A DNA stretch of 6,014 nucleotides from contig UQRJ01000191.1 in assembly GCA_900543345.1 (NCBI GenBank), positions 1 through 6,014 on the forward strand, in the 5' to 3' direction. Below the pieces are notes generated by a model. It was not told the DNA's origin, ran no database searches, and was given only the letters and a program-made list of their open reading frames with translations. The translations under genes were made by a program, and so were the position numbers. Source of the DNA: an uncultured Sporolactobacillus sp. (GTDB lineage: Bacteria; Bacillota; Bacilli; Bacillales; Sporolactobacillaceae). Positions 5,972-6,014 of the stretch are shown here, in pieces (the first letter of the stretch is position 1; each line of letters starts with the position of its first letter).

Positions 5972-6014
5972 CTGTCTCTTATACACATCTGACGCTGCCG
6001 ACGAATAGCCTTGT
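5972..6014. other. Illumina Nextera adapter contamination (artefact)
   Basis: Positions 5972-5990 are the reverse complement of the 19-base Tn5 mosaic end used in Nextera libraries, and 5991-6004 continue with the 14-base Read 1 tail, giving a 33-base match to the adapter as I know it. ATAGCCTT at 6005-6012 is then in the place of the i5 index; its reverse complement AAGGCTAT is, from memory, index S520. GT at 6013-6014 starts the P5 primer. This is library sequence left at the end of an assembled contig, not a real Tn5 insertion. Genomic sequence ends at about 5971. Confidence 0.97.

Noticed and set aside
5972..5990. Apparent Tn5 mosaic end, suggesting a real transposon
   Set aside because: It is followed directly by the Nextera Read 1 tail, an index-sized block and primer bases, which is library adapter and not an IS50 or Tn5 end.
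1..6014. CRISPR arrays, tRNA or rRNA genes, toxin-antitoxin or defence genes
   Set aside because: Reading both strands I saw no regularly spaced repeats, no RNA gene signatures and no such protein motifs; all long stretches are explained by the listed genes.

Overview
The window joins two unlike pieces of DNA and ends in sequencing adapter. Positions 1 to about 4130 are GC-rich (35 of 60 bases in 3661-3720). They hold the 3' part of a bacterial mevalonate-pathway operon and a DedA-family membrane protein gene, all on the + strand. The proteins read as Gram-positive (Bacillota) enzymes: a 325-residue MvaD, a 375-residue phosphomevalonate kinase and a type 2 (FMN-dependent) isopentenyl diphosphate isomerase, in the order mvk-mvaD-mvaK2-fni seen in many Bacilli. 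I cannot name the genus from sequence alone.

Layout of the host part. The last 31 codons of mevalonate kinase end at 97. After 21 bases comes mvaD (119-1096). mvaK2 (1089-2216, TTG start) overlaps its end by 8 bases, and fni (2209-3276) overlaps mvaK2 by 8 bases. Mevalonate kinase makes phosphomevalonate, MvaK2 adds the second phosphate, MvaD decarboxylates the product to isopentenyl diphosphate, and Fni interconverts that with dimethylallyl diphosphate. The tight packing and overlaps imply one transcript with coupled translation. After a 194-base gap with no clear promoter or terminator, a 219-residue DedA-family protein (GTG start) occupies 3471-4130.

From about 4131 the DNA becomes AT-rich (21 of 60 bases G or C in 4381-4440). 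The - strand carries a large serine recombinase (4268-5920, 550 residues) of the type that moves integrative and conjugative or mobilisable elements in Clostridia and other Bacillota. A hairpin at 4229-4264 with A and T tracts on either side can terminate transcription from both directions. One end of a mobile element probably lies between 4131 and 4228, but a chimeric assembly join is not excluded. The rest of the element is missing.

Positions 5972-6004 match the complete 33-base Illumina Nextera Read 1 transposase adapter (reverse complement), followed by what looks like an i5 index and the first two bases of the P5 primer. This is not biological, and it creates a false N-terminal extension (MYKRQ...) on the recombinase reading frame. 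The most interesting biological signal is just inside that end: nested inverted repeats (11 bp outer, 7 bp inner) put the recombinase ribosome binding site and start codon in the loop of a predicted mRNA hairpin. I found no wholly new multi-gene system here.
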